A stretch of DNA of 44,262 bases from Bernardetia sp. Its GTDB lineage: Bacteria > Bacteroidota > Bacteroidia > Cytophagales > Bernardetiaceae. Below the pieces are notes generated by a model that saw only the letters and a program-made list of their open reading frames with translations, was not told the DNA's origin and ran no database searches. Position numbers and translations under genes: made by a program. The stretch spans positions 14,272-58,533 of the forward strand of contig NZ_JAHDIG010000024.1 in NCBI RefSeq assembly GCF_020630935.1. Direction: 5' to 3'. Shown one piece after another: positions 36,007-44,209 of this stretch (position 1 is the stretch's first letter; each line of letters starts with the position of its first letter).

Positions 36007-36200
36007 AAGTTACTTTTGAATAATTTTTAAGTAGTTAGCTGGTATAATTTTGTTATTTTCAAAAGCTAGTGCAATTTTATAAAAAGTTGAATTTTAACTT
36101 TGTCAAGGGTCTTTTCGAAGAAAAAAACAGACCTTGACAATAGTTTTTATAAACTAAATTGTACTACTCAACTACTTAATTATTCATTTTTTAGTAACTT
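36007..36200. repeat. 194-bp long imperfect palindrome
   Basis: Nested complementary blocks run from AAGTTACT (36007) and GAATAATT, then TAAGTAGTT plus TATAATTT, through TTTATAAAAA and TTGTCAAGGGTC (36100-36111). They pair with GACCTTGACAA (36130-36140), TTTTTATAAA, AAATTGTAC, AACTACTTA, AATTATTC and AGTAACTT (36193-36200). The outer arm touches the stop codon of the next minus-strand gene. It could be a mobile element or a large terminator for that gene. Confidence 0.65.
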
Positions 36201-36621
36201 ATTTGTCTTTCTTAACTTTAGAATTAGCACGAATACGGAATAAGATATAAACAGGAACAAGGAGCAAAATAGCATATACATCCCATCCCATATCTTTTCC
36301 TTTGCTTCCCAAATTGATAAAAATATAGCTTACTCCTCCTAAGAGAGCAATCAAAACAAGGATAGACATATTTCCAAAAAGGGTCTTGCGCTTGTCGCTT
36401 GCTCTTCCAAACGCCCCCCTCAAAACAGAATGTTCTTGATTGTAACTACTCATTTCTTCAGCTTCTTCTTTGGCTTCCTCTTCTTCTAATTGTTTTAGTC
36501 TTTCTTCTGCTTCTGCCCAACGTTTGCGCTTATCTAAATCTTCTTTTTTTGGATTGTAATAACGAGGTTGGAAGTCAAATTTTTTATGTTTGGGCAGACG
36601 TGTTGATTTTTTGAAAAGCAT
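36199..36621 (-). CDS. small conserved membrane protein, charged N-terminus
   Basis: This is a 140-residue protein. The basic N-terminus LPKHKKFDFQPRYYNPKKEDLDKR is followed by an acidic coiled stretch (EERLKQLEEEEAKEEAEEM), then RGAFGRASDKRKTLFGN. Two membrane helices close it (about 87-105 and 115-130), with a basic tail. Similar proteins occur across Bacteroidota and are sometimes labelled riboflavin synthase beta subunit, which the sequence does not support. Function is unknown. Confidence 0.7.
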   Translation of the reverse strand: MLFKKSTRLPKHKKFDFQPRYYNPKKEDLDKRKRWAEAEERLKQLEEEEAKEEAEEMSSYNQEHSVLRGAFGRASDKRKTLFGNMSILVLIALLGGVSYIFINLGSKGKDMGWDVYAILLLVPVYILFRIRANSKVKKDK

Positions 36622-36754
36622 ATTCTATATAATTTTTACTGCAAATACAGCTATCAATAATTATCTATTTTCTCTAAGTATAACGTTCAGAATCTTGAAA
36701 AGTAACATATTCTTACAAAAATACAATATCTCTATCAAGATTAAAATTAAATGG

Positions 36755-37303
36755 CTACTGCATCAGTTCTGCTAATTTTTCAATCGTTTTCCAATTTCTT
36801 GTAGTAGCTTTTGTCTTTAGTTTCTTTTCAAAGAAGTTATTGGTCAGTTTAGAAGTATGGTATTTACCTTCGCAGAAAACAAAAACATCTTTTTCAATAA
36901 CTTCAAATTTGTCATTTATCTTCTCTTCAATTTCCTCAGCCTTTGCAATATTTTCAGTAGTTGGAATATCTCCTAAAAACGTAAGATGAAGGTGGTTAAG
37001 CAACTCTAATTTATCTTTTTCAGCCTGAATAAAAGGATTAGAAGACTGAATTTTTAATAACTCTTCTCTTGTTCTGATAATTACTGGAACTTCAAAACCA
37101 TATTTTTCTAAAATAGCTTGTTCTATTTTCTTTGTGATTTTATTTTCCTCTATATCCGTTTCAAAAATAACATTTCCACTCTGAATATAGGTTACAGGGT
37201 TTCGAAAACCTAAATTTTGATAAATCTCTTTTAAGTCTTTCATCAAGATTTTTCGCTTTCCTCCTACATTGATGCCTCTCAAAATGGAAATGTATGTTTT
37301 CAT
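36755..37303 (-). CDS. DUF1697 family protein
   Basis: This 182-residue cytoplasmic protein opens with MKTYISILRGINVGGKRKILMKDLKEIYQNLGF and continues NPVTYIQSGNVIFET, the conserved head of DUF1697. Later blocks include VPVIIRTREELLKI and a C-terminal ATTRNWKTIEKL close to the family's end (TxRNWxTxxKL). No biochemical role is established. It is preceded on the same strand by the DUF1877 gene, 61 bases away. Confidence 0.88.
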   Translation of the reverse strand: MKTYISILRGINVGGKRKILMKDLKEIYQNLGFRNPVTYIQSGNVIFETDIEENKITKKIEQAILEKYGFEVPVIIRTREELLKIQSSNPFIQAEKDKLELLNHLHLTFLGDIPTTENIAKAEEIEEKINDKFEVIEKDVFVFCEGKYHTSKLTNNFFEKKLKTKATTRNWKTIEKLAELMQ

Positions 37304-37364
37304 AGAATAGTTTTTACTATAACCAATAAATTGTTAGCTCATAATCTTCTACTTTTTTTCATTT

Positions 37365-37901
37365 CTAGCCCAAAAAGTGAAGAAGATACGTTTTATTATT
37401 CGCTGCTTTATTAAATAACTGTCTTAAAGAATCAAACCCTTCTTCAATATGCAGTCGATTATAAGCTTTATGCTTTGTTTCTTCGTTATGCCACATTTCT
37501 GGATAAATACCATTGTCATTTAGTTCTTGTGCATCATATAGAGATAAAAAAGTTTGCTTATTGACTTCACTTAGTATCTCATTGAGAAAATATACTCTCT
37601 TAGGAGGCAAATATGAAATAGCATTATCTTCAAAATCTAAGCTATCATCATATTCACCTTCCAACGAGGCGAAAAAATCTATAATACTTTCTCCTATGTG
37701 TTCATTCGGATAAAAAACTTCTGAAATATATTCCTTATACTGATTGTCAACCACCTTTTGAAGAATAAATAAAACTCCCTCAAAGTTTCCTTCAAAAAAA
37801 GCAGAATCTGTTGTCATTGATTCTTCGAAACTTGCAGGATTTTTTGCCAGTTGCTCAAATTTATCCTCACTTATTTCATATATTCCAATTCCTTGTCCCA
37901 T
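37365..37901 (-). CDS. DUF1877 (YfbM-like) family protein
   Basis: This 178-residue acidic cytoplasmic protein starts MGQGIGIYEISEDKFEQLAKNP. The middle part shows YKEYISEVFYPNEHIGESIIDFFASLEGEYDDSLDFEDNAISYLPPKRVYFLNEILSEV, arranged as in DUF1877 proteins (E. coli YfbM relatives). The C-terminus LRQLFNKAANNKTYLLHFLG also fits. No function is established. It lies between sulP and the DUF1697 gene, all on the minus strand. Confidence 0.72.
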   Translation of the reverse strand: MGQGIGIYEISEDKFEQLAKNPASFEESMTTDSAFFEGNFEGVLFILQKVVDNQYKEYISEVFYPNEHIGESIIDFFASLEGEYDDSLDFEDNAISYLPPKRVYFLNEILSEVNKQTFLSLYDAQELNDNGIYPEMWHNEETKHKAYNRLHIEEGFDSLRQLFNKAANNKTYLLHFLG

Positions 37902-37957
37902 TCTGTTTTACTTTTTTGATAAAATATTTATGTAATTAACTTTTAAAACCTATTACT

Positions 37958-39625
37958 CTACTTCACCACCTCGTCCATCACATCACTCACAACATAATAG
38001 CGAGGGTCATCAATAGAGCGTTCAATAACTTTCTCAAATTTCGGATTTGCCTTTAATAAAAGTGTAATACATTCTTCACTTAAATGTGTAAATTTAATTT
38101 CCTTTCCTAAATCCAAATAACGATTGGCTACACCTCTCAATGCTTCAATGCCTGAATGGTCGCTTACTTTAGATTCTATAAAGTCAATCTCTACTTTGTC
38201 TGGGTCAGTTTTTGGGTCAAATTTAGAACTAAATGCCTGTGTAGATCCAAAAAATAAAGGCCCCCAAATTTCATAGACTTTTGTCCCATCTTCTTTGATG
38301 CGCTTTCTAGCACGAATACGAGTGGCATTTTCCCAAGCAAAAACTAAAGCCGACATAATCACTCCTACAAAAACGGCAATCGCCAAATCTTGCCACACCG
38401 TAACAGCCGAAACAGTTATCAAAACAATCGCATCAGAAAGAGGAATTTTATGAAGAATACGGAAACTACTCCAAGCAAATGTCCCTATCACTACCATAAA
38501 CATCACACCTACGAGCGCAGCAATCGGAATTTGCTCAATCAGTGGCGCACCAAAAAGTACAAAACAAAGTAGTGCAATAGCAGCTACAACCCCAGACAAA
38601 CGTCCACGACCTCCAGATTCAACATTAATAATAGATTGTCCTATCATTGCACAGCCTCCCATTCCACCAAAAAGACCGTTTAAAATATTTGCTGTTCCTT
38701 GTGCTACACATTCACGGTTTCCACTTCCTCTAGTTTCTGTAATTTCATCTAACAAATTCAATGTCATTAGCGATTCTATCAAACCTACGGCAGCCAAAAG
38801 AAATGCAGTAGAAGCAATAAGTGTCCAGTGGTCTTTCATTGTATAAAACAGAGTAAAAATCTGATTTTGAAAAGTTGGTAAAGAACCTTCAATTCCAGTA
38901 GATTTTCCTCCACTTCCCTCTACTACAAAAGATTTTACAGTACTGACTTCTAATCCTCCAAAAATAGTAATGGCAGCTACTACCACAATTGCCACAAGCG
39001 CAGAAGGAATTTTTTTAGTCAGTTTTGGTAGTCCAAACATAATTCCCATCGTCAAAGCAACTAAAGCAACCATAATGTAGAGTTCATTTCCGTGTAACCA
39101 AACCTTTTGAACTTCATCACCAACCATTATTTTCTCCTTAAAGAAGTCTATCTGAGCTAAAAAAATCACAATCGCAAGTCCATTTACAAAACCCATCATT
39201 ACAGGATGAGGAATCAGACGCACAAACTTACCCAAACGGAACACTCCAGCCAAAATTTGAAAAACTCCCACCAAAAGAAGCGTTATAAAAAGCCATTGTA
39301 GGCCTAAGTAGTCATTTGCCATTCCTAAGGTTTCTCCCACTTTATTTCCTTCAATAATCAAGTGGGTACTCACAACAACAGCAGCCATCGCACCTGTCGC
39401 TCCAGAAATCATCCCAGGTCGCCCTCCAAAAATTGCTGTAACAATTCCCATCATAAATGCGCCGTACAGACCAACAATAGGGTCAAGTCCAGCTACAAAG
39501 GCAAAAGCAATCGCTTCTGGAACAAGTGCCAAAGCTACAGTAAGTCCAGAGAGAACATCATCTTTAGGATTTTGAGTAAAGGTTTGAGAAAAATTTTGAG
39601 TAAAGTTTTTGAATATCGAAGTCAT
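37958..39625 (-). CDS. SulP family inorganic anion transporter with STAS domain
   Basis: This is a 555-residue SLC26/SulP transporter. The N-terminus DDVLSGLTVALALVPEAIAFAFVAGLDPIVGLYGAFMMG carries the family's first two transmembrane segments and the PEAIAF signature. GMISGATGAMAAVVV and the later GGMGGCAMIGQSIINVESGGRGRLSGV are also typical. About 10-14 membrane segments end near residue 425. A C-terminal STAS domain (about 440-545) has KVEIDFIESKVSDHSGIEAL. Substrates in the family are sulfate, bicarbonate or other anions; the one here is unknown. No carbonic anhydrase gene is adjacent. Confidence 0.92.
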   Translation of the reverse strand: MTSIFKNFTQNFSQTFTQNPKDDVLSGLTVALALVPEAIAFAFVAGLDPIVGLYGAFMMGIVTAIFGGRPGMISGATGAMAAVVVSTHLIIEGNKVGETLGMANDYLGLQWLFITLLLVGVFQILAGVFRLGKFVRLIPHPVMMGFVNGLAIVIFLAQIDFFKEKIMVGDEVQKVWLHGNELYIMVALVALTMGIMFGLPKLTKKIPSALVAIVVVAAITIFGGLEVSTVKSFVVEGSGGKSTGIEGSLPTFQNQIFTLFYTMKDHWTLIASTAFLLAAVGLIESLMTLNLLDEITETRGSGNRECVAQGTANILNGLFGGMGGCAMIGQSIINVESGGRGRLSGVVAAIALLCFVLFGAPLIEQIPIAALVGVMFMVVIGTFAWSSFRILHKIPLSDAIVLITVSAVTVWQDLAIAVFVGVIMSALVFAWENATRIRARKRIKEDGTKVYEIWGPLFFGSTQAFSSKFDPKTDPDKVEIDFIESKVSDHSGIEALRGVANRYLDLGKEIKFTHLSEECITLLLKANPKFEKVIERSIDDPRYYVVSDVMDEVVK

Positions 39626-39728
39626 TTTAATTTATAGTTTAAACACACGACTGTGCGCTTGTACGATTATATTTCAGAAAGTTATCTAGTTGTAGCTCTG
39701 TGTGATGAGGTCATTTTTTTTGAGAGTG

Positions 39729-39736
39729 CAAAGGTA
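39729..39736 (-). promoter_or_regulatory. possible -7 box for the sulP gene
   Basis: TACCTTTG on the minus strand is an ideal -7 box, about 100 bases before the sulP start. No TTG lies at the expected 17-23 base distance, so this is only a candidate. Confidence 0.35.
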
Positions 39737-39773
39737 CGACTTTTAAAATTGAGGTAGGGTATAAAGTCAATAA

Positions 39774-39808
39774 AAAATCCATTCCTAAACAGATTAGAAA
39801 TGGATTTT
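39774..39808 (-). terminator. terminator after the DUF6314 gene
   Basis: On the minus strand AAAATCCATT (39799-39808) pairs with AATGGATTTT (39774-39783), followed by TTTATT. It begins 24 bases after the stop of the gene at 39833. Confidence 0.7.
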
Positions 39809-39832
39809 AAAGAAATCATTAAACTATTTGAT

Positions 39833-40288
39833 TTAGACTTTTAAGTAAATAGATTGAATCTCTATATTGGAATCTTTTCCTGTGATAGTATATTCAGTAG
39901 TAAAAGAAGACTTATCCTTAAAAAAGTATTTTCCATTATGTCTATCTAACCTGCAAATGTGTTCTGTACCAATAAAACTATTTTCACTTTCTAATGGAAT
40001 AAGAGTTTGAAATAGCTTTCCTTTAGTAACTCCATCATCTAAGAAAATATGAATAGCATTGTTTTCTAAGAAATAAACATATTTTCTTTGAAAGTTTATC
40101 TGTTTTGAACTTTTAGCTAAAAGTAAAATACCTTTTTCTTGATAGAATAATTTGTTAGTCTCTGCTTTTGAAACTACAAAAGAAGCATTCCCCCTTGCAG
40201 TATCTAAATTTTGAGTCTTTCTATCATAAATTTTTCTCTCAAAAGACCAGTTTCCTACCAAATTATCAAAGATTTCTTTTAAAAACAT
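39833..40288 (-). CDS. DUF6314-like small lipocalin-type protein
   Basis: This 151-residue cytoplasmic protein starts LKEIFDNLVGNWSFERKI. Its alternating beta strands fit a small barrel: GNASFVVSKAETNKLFYQEKGIL, FQRKYVYFLENNAIHIFLDDGV, LFQTLIPL, HICRLDRHNGKYFF and a closing FTTEYTITGKDSNIEIQSIYLK. The order of the blocks (NWSFER, YQEKG, RKYVYF, FLDDG, HxCRxDxxxGxYxF) fits DUF6314. Function is unknown. It lies 41 bases downstream of bioB on the same strand. Confidence 0.7.
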   Translation of the reverse strand: MFLKEIFDNLVGNWSFERKIYDRKTQNLDTARGNASFVVSKAETNKLFYQEKGILLLAKSSKQINFQRKYVYFLENNAIHIFLDDGVTKGKLFQTLIPLESENSFIGTEHICRLDRHNGKYFFKDKSSFTTEYTITGKDSNIEIQSIYLKV

Positions 40289-40329
40289 ATTACTTCATGT
40301 ATTTTATTCATTCTAAAGAACGAGCTACA

Positions 40330-41316
40330 TTAATTTTCATTCTTAAATGCCTGACGTGGCTTTATTTGAAGAATTTGGAATAACTCTTTATCCGATTTAT
40401 AATCTGGATTTGGCGTTGTGAGGAGTTTGTCTCCAGCAAAAATAGAGTTTGCACCTGCCAAAAAGCAAAGAGCTTGCTCTTCTACACTCATTCTGACACG
40501 TCCAGCCGACAAACGAACCATTGCTCTAGGCATAATAATTCTTGCTGTCGCTATCATTCTGACCATTTCCCAAACCGAAACTTTTTCTTGCTCTTCTAAT
40601 GGCGTTCCCTCAACAGGCACAAGTGCATTTACAGGCACAGATTCTGGATGCTCTGGAAGCGTTGCAAGCGTATGAAGCATTCCTATACGGTCTTCTTCTG
40701 CTTCTCCCATTCCGATAATTCCACCCGAACAAACTGAAATTCCACTCTTACGAACATTTTCTAACGTATCCAAACGATTAGAATAATCTCTAGTACTGAT
40801 AATTTTGTCGTAATATTCTTCGCTCGTATCCAAGTTGTGGTTGTAAGCATAAAGCCCTGCATCTTTGAGTTTTTGGGCTTGTTCTTCAGTAAGCATTCCA
40901 AGCGTACAACACACTTCCATTCCCATTTCGTTAATTTCTTTAACAGCATCAACAACTCTGTCAAACTCTCTTCCGTTACGTACTTCTCTCCAAGCTGCCC
41001 CCATACAAAAACGTGTACTACCAGATTCTTTGGCTTCTTTAGCTTTTGATATAATTTCTTGATTTTTTAAAAGACGGCTTGCCTCTACGTCAGTATGATA
41101 ACGTGCAGCCTGTGGACAATACGCACAATCTTCTGGACAGCCTCCAGTTTTGACAGACAAAAGCGTACAAACCTGTACTTCTGATGTTTCATGAAATTTA
41201 CGATGAACACTTGCTCCTTTATAAATCAATTCTAATATAGGTGTATTATAAATTTCTGCAATCTCTTGGCGTGTCCAATTCGTCTTGATAAGATGTGCTA
41301 GTGGTGTTTCAGACAT
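40330..41316 (-). CDS. bioB: biotin synthase
   Basis: BioB is a radical-SAM enzyme that inserts sulfur into dethiobiotin as the last step of biotin synthesis. The 328-residue protein carries the cluster motif [12 protein letters not shown] with Cys60, Cys64 and Cys67. The second-cluster residues lie in [16 protein letters not shown] and [10 protein letters not shown], and the conserved Arg in [16 protein letters not shown] and [12 protein letters not shown] are further signatures. No other bio genes lie in the window, so the pathway must be completed elsewhere or by uptake of precursors. Confidence 0.96.
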   Translation of the reverse strand: MSETPLAHLIKTNWTRQEIAEIYNTPILELIYKGASVHRKFHETSEVQVCTLLSVKTGGCPEDCAYCPQAARYHTDVEASRLLKNQEIISKAKEAKESGSTRFCMGAAWREVRNGREFDRVVDAVKEINEMGMEVCCTLGMLTEEQAQKLKDAGLYAYNHNLDTSEEYYDKIISTRDYSNRLDTLENVRKSGISVCSGGIIGMGEAEEDRIGMLHTLATLPEHPESVPVNALVPVEGTPLEEQEKVSVWEMVRMIATARIIMPRAMVRLSAGRVRMSVEEQALCFLAGANSIFAGDKLLTTPNPDYKSDKELFQILQIKPRQAFKNEN

Positions 41317-41849
41317 GTGTGTATATTTTTATATGAATGAGTTTTTAAATTCTAATTTATAAGAGATGAAAACCAATAAATTATTTTTTCATAAATCACA
41401 AACTATCGATAATAAATCATAACTGACTTCGCAAAGCTATCAGTTATCGTAACTGCTTTGATAAATCGTAATTTTTAATTCGTAATTGACTTTGTCGTCT
41501 TTCAGTTCGTAATTATTTCTCAAGTTACGCAAAAATAAAAAAAACAATTCCTAAATAAGGTTTCTGTACTTAAAATCCTTTTAAAATAGCCTTACAACAG
41601 GCTTTATTTTGTGTTTTTTAGAAAGGATTAAAAATTTGATAAAAAAAGACTAAAATCTATAAGCAAAATTGTGAAATCTTTAAAGATTAATTTCAATAAT
41701 TACGAAATACATAAACTTTAATTAATTTCATTAAAAAATTTGCAACAAAAGAATACTTTCCTTTACTTTGTATCATCAGAAAGGGAAAAACGTTATGAAT
41801 TTGTCAAAGCAATTTTCTCTAAATAATAAGATAGAATAAGGCAAGACAG
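41317..41849. other. intergenic region between bioB and the tRNA-like pair
   Basis: This 533-base stretch holds ATAACTGA/TCAGTTAT (41419-41426 and 41440-41447) and several repeats of the words AACTG and TCGTAATT, a degenerate repeat area. At the right end is a promoter-like pair (41740-41770) that would drive the tRNA-like genes. No coding frame is supported. Confidence 0.5.
41740..41770 (+). promoter_or_regulatory. probable promoter of the tRNA-like pair
   Basis: TTG at 41740-41742, a 20-base spacer and TTACTTTG at 41763-41770 match the phylum consensus TAnnTTTG at all but one position. It is about 187 bases before the first tRNA-like gene. Confidence 0.45.
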
Positions 41850-42090
41850 AAAAGTTTGCTTGTCTAATTAAATAAAAGTAGTAATCAATAAAAAACGAAC
41901 AGTAAAAAAATGATGCAGTCATTTAAAACTGGAAACTGATAACTGCTAACTGAAAATGTAGGATGGTGAAATTTTTGGCAGCCACGCCCCTCGGTCTCAG
42001 GGGTGAAGGTTTTGGGATAAATCAAATGACTATTCATAAATAATCATCTGACTAACTACTTCGTGAAGGTTCGAGTCCTTCTCCTACAGC
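41850..42090 (+). repeat. tandem repeat unit 1 (tRNA-like plus leader)
   Basis: This 241-base unit is repeated at 42103-42343 with a single difference (T at 41879, C at 42132). It contains a 107-base leader, which includes AACTGATAACTGCTAACTG, followed by the tRNA-like gene. Twelve unique bases separate the units. Confidence 0.93.
41957..42089 (+). tRNA. aberrant class II tRNA-like gene, copy 1
   Basis: Acceptor strands TGTAGGA (41957-41963) and TCCTACA (42082-42088) pair perfectly. The T arm GAAGG-TTCGAGT-CCTTC (42065-42081) is canonical. The D arm resembles tRNA-Leu (TGGTGAAATT...GGCAGCCACG). The anticodon stem CCCCT/AGGGG (41987-42003) encloses the loop CGGTCTC. This has no T at position 33, and the formal anticodon would be GTC (Asp), in conflict with the Leu-like body and the G discriminator. 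The variable arm (stem GAAG/CTTC) is extended by a 30-base hairpin (42022-42051), making the RNA 133 nt. It may be a tRNA-derived RNA, a pseudogene or a special-purpose tRNA. Confidence 0.65.
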
Positions 42091-42102
42091 TAAACAAGTA
42101 AA

Positions 42103-42343
42103 AAAAGTTTGCTTGTCTAATTAAATAAAAGCAGTAATCAATAAAAAACGAACAGTAAAAAAATGATGCAGTCATTTAAAACTGGAAACTGATAACTGCT
42201 AACTGAAAATGTAGGATGGTGAAATTTTTGGCAGCCACGCCCCTCGGTCTCAGGGGTGAAGGTTTTGGGATAAATCAAATGACTATTCATAAATAATCAT
42301 CTGACTAACTACTTCGTGAAGGTTCGAGTCCTTCTCCTACAGC
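42103..42343 (+). repeat. tandem repeat unit 2
   Basis: This is the second copy of the 241-base unit, offset by 253 bases from the first and 240/241 identical. It is followed directly by a terminator. Confidence 0.93.
42210..42342 (+). tRNA. aberrant class II tRNA-like gene, copy 2
   Basis: This copy is identical to copy 1 over all 133 bases, including the odd anticodon loop (42245-42251) and the variable-arm hairpin (42275-42304). The identity means that pairing in one copy cannot be tested by covariation with the other. Confidence 0.65.
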
Positions 42344-42350
42344 AACTATT

Positions 42351-42390
42351 AAAAGGCTTTTAGGTAAAAATTACCTAAAAGCCTTTTTTG
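42351..42390 (+). terminator. terminator of the tRNA-like transcript
   Basis: A perfect 17-bp stem (42351-42367 with 42371-42387), built on AAAAGGCTTTTAGGTAA, ends in T's, 8 bases after the second copy. It indicates that the pair is transcribed as a unit. Confidence 0.88.
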
Positions 42391-42477
42391 ATAAAAAAAA
42401 TATTACAATTATTCATCTGATTATCAACAGATTAAATTTTTATCTTAACTTTTTATTAAAAAAATATGGAGTAGAGT

Positions 42478-42507
42478 TTGCATATTCAAAAAAAGAACGT
42501 ACCTTTG
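42478..42507 (+). promoter_or_regulatory. Bacteroidota-type promoter for tRNA-Phe
   Basis: TTG (42478-42480), a 19-base spacer and TACCTTTG (42500-42507) closely match the consensus. The tRNA begins 111 bases downstream. Confidence 0.7.
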
Positions 42508-42617
42508 CATCGCACTAAGGGAAACAAAGACACTTCAAAAACAAAATATTTTTTTGATTTTGAACTAAAACTTTCCAAAAGTTGTAGTTGGTGTATCAGC
42601 CATCAAAAAATAAAAAT

Positions 42618-42690
42618 GGTGATGTAGCTCAGTTGGTAGAGCGTCGGACTGAAAATCCGTGTGTCGGTGGTTCGAGCCCACTCATCACCA
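42618..42690 (+). tRNA. tRNA-Phe (GAA)
   Basis: This is a complete 73-base tRNA. The acceptor GGTGATG/CATCACC has discriminator A; the D arm contains AGCTCAGTTGGTAGAGC; the anticodon loop CTGAAAA gives GAA; and the T loop is TTCGAGC. CCA is not encoded. Its 3' end faces the recombinase gene, so it is a likely attachment site. Confidence 0.96.
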
Positions 42691-42778
42691 CAAAAGTCAT
42701 ATTTTAGAGTAAATTTGGCTTATAGCGAGAAATAAATAAGTGTATTTCAGATTAGAAGTAGCTTACAAAAGTTTATTT

Positions 42779-42823
42779 ACCAAGTATTTATATAATTTAC
42801 ATTATATGGGTACTTGGTTTTTA
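42779..42823 (+). terminator. terminator after tRNA-Phe
   Basis: The stem ACCAAGTA (42779-42786) pairs with TACTTGGT (42811-42818), extended inside by TATATAAT/ATTATATG, and then a T run. Confidence 0.8.
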
Positions 42824-42928
42824 TCTTTATAGGTATCTCATATTTAAAGAGGTATCTTAATTAAGAACTTCAACCATTCCAAGTTTTGAATGACATTTAC
42901 TAATTGTTAAACATTCAAAATAAAGTAA

Positions 42929-44119
42929 ATGGTTATTAAAAAATTTAATCAGTTGCACGTTAATTTCTTTGCACAAAAATTATCTTCTGGCAGACTGTCC
43001 ATTAGGGTCAGAATAACAATACAAGGACAGAGGCAAAATATTGTTACTGGAATTGTGATTGATGAGCAAAAACAATGGAATAACCCTACAATCCGTTATC
43101 ATAAGCAAGCAAAGCAATATAATGATAGGCTTACGATAATTCACAATAATATTTTAGAGTGTTTTAACCGTTTAGAGAATTTAGGTCAAGAACCAACAGC
43201 TCTCATGGTTAAAGAAACATACAAAGGGAAAACAACACCTCCTATAACTGCTTTACAAATAGTTTATGATTACTTAGAAATCAAGAAACAGGAAAAAATA
43301 AGCGATAATACATTAGAGAAATATGATGTATTATGTAGAGATTTTGAAGCCTTTTTGATAAAGAACAACCTCAAAACCCTTTCTGCAAACGATTTTAAAA
43401 AAAATCACGCATACGACTTTTTCCTATATTGCAAATCAAGTCCAATTTCGGGCAAACCTAATTCAGATTTAGTTGCAAAACGTAAAGTATCTGCAATAAA
43501 AACAGCTTTAGAAATAGCCTTTGATAGAGAAAAAATACAGAAATACAATCTAGGTTCTACTTTAAGGGATATTAAAGTCAAGAGAAAAAAAGAAGAGATT
43601 ATTTTTCTTACACCAGAAGAAATACAACGACTACAAAATAAAAAAAACTTAGTTCAGCGTCTTGAAGAAGAAAGAGACGTTTTTTTGTTTCAATGTGCTA
43701 CTGGACTTGCTCATTGTGATGTTGTTTTGTTTAATCAAAATCCACACACAAAACTCATCAAGAGAGATGTGCAAGATTGGATTTTCTTTACAAGAGGCAA
43801 AAATGGTAAACGTATAGAAGTCCCCTTATTCTCTACAGCTAGACAGATTTTGGAAAAATATGACTATGTTTTACCAATAAAATCAAATGGAAAAAGAAAT
43901 GCTTATCTAAAAGAGATAGCAGACCTTTGTAGAATAGATAAAAACCTTACCACCCATGTAGCTAGACGTACATTTGGAACAATTTTACTTTGTTTCGAAA
44001 AAGTAAGTCTGCCTGTGGTTTCTAGGTTATTATCTCACTCCAGTATTTCAGTAACTCTTAAACATTATGCTGCTATACTTCCAGATTTTGTTGTAAAAGA
44101 GGTAAAACACCTACTGTAA
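42929..44119 (+). CDS. tyrosine recombinase / phage-type integrase
   Basis: This is a 396-residue site-specific recombinase of the type found on Bacteroidota conjugative and integrative elements. Residues 1-95 form an arm-binding domain, and 105-200 a SAM-like core-binding domain (ITALQIVYDYLEIKKQEKISDNTLEKYDVL). The catalytic domain has box I as TGLAHCD (258-264), where the usual first Arg is Ala261. It then has THVARRTFG with His343 and Arg346, His370 and the nucleophile Tyr380 in HSSISVTLKHY. Loss of the first Arg is known in this group (IntDOT-like, TGLAY type) and need not mean inactivity. It starts 238 bases after tRNA-Phe. Confidence 0.92.
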   Translation: MVIKKFNQLHVNFFAQKLSSGRLSIRVRITIQGQRQNIVTGIVIDEQKQWNNPTIRYHKQAKQYNDRLTIIHNNILECFNRLENLGQEPTALMVKETYKGKTTPPITALQIVYDYLEIKKQEKISDNTLEKYDVLCRDFEAFLIKNNLKTLSANDFKKNHAYDFFLYCKSSPISGKPNSDLVAKRKVSAIKTALEIAFDREKIQKYNLGSTLRDIKVKRKKEEIIFLTPEEIQRLQNKKNLVQRLEEERDVFLFQCATGLAHCDVVLFNQNPHTKLIKRDVQDWIFFTRGKNGKRIEVPLFSTARQILEKYDYVLPIKSNGKRNAYLKEIADLCRIDKNLTTHVARRTFGTILLCFEKVSLPVVSRLLSHSSISVTLKHYAAILPDFVVKEVKHLL

Positions 44120-44169
44120 TATGATGAATTTATTTTGTGTACACTCCCCCTCTGTACACTTTTTTACAC

Positions 44170-44200
44170 AAAAAAAGCTACATTTTTTCAAACATAGCTT
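44170..44200 (-). terminator. minus-strand terminator at the right edge
   Basis: On the minus strand AAGCTA and TAGCTT (44195-44200 and 44175-44180) form a short stem followed by seven T. It lies 9 bases after the stop codon of the truncated frame at 44210. Confidence 0.5.
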
Positions 44201-44209
44201 CTTCATCTT

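Noticed and set aside
41401-41520. Possible CRISPR or ordered repeat array
   Set aside because: The words AACTG and TCGTAATT recur irregularly without constant repeat and spacer lengths.
41957-42089. tRNA-Sec
   Set aside because: The acceptor plus T stem is the ordinary 7+5 form and the anticodon loop does not centre on TCA.
41957-42342. Group I intron in a tRNA-Leu gene
   Set aside because: The extra sequence is only about 40 bases and lies in the variable arm, not in the anticodon loop.
42929-44119. Inactive recombinase because the first catalytic Arg is Ala
   Set aside because: Recombinases of this Bacteroidota group commonly lack that Arg (TGLAY type), and the remaining His, Arg and Tyr are present.
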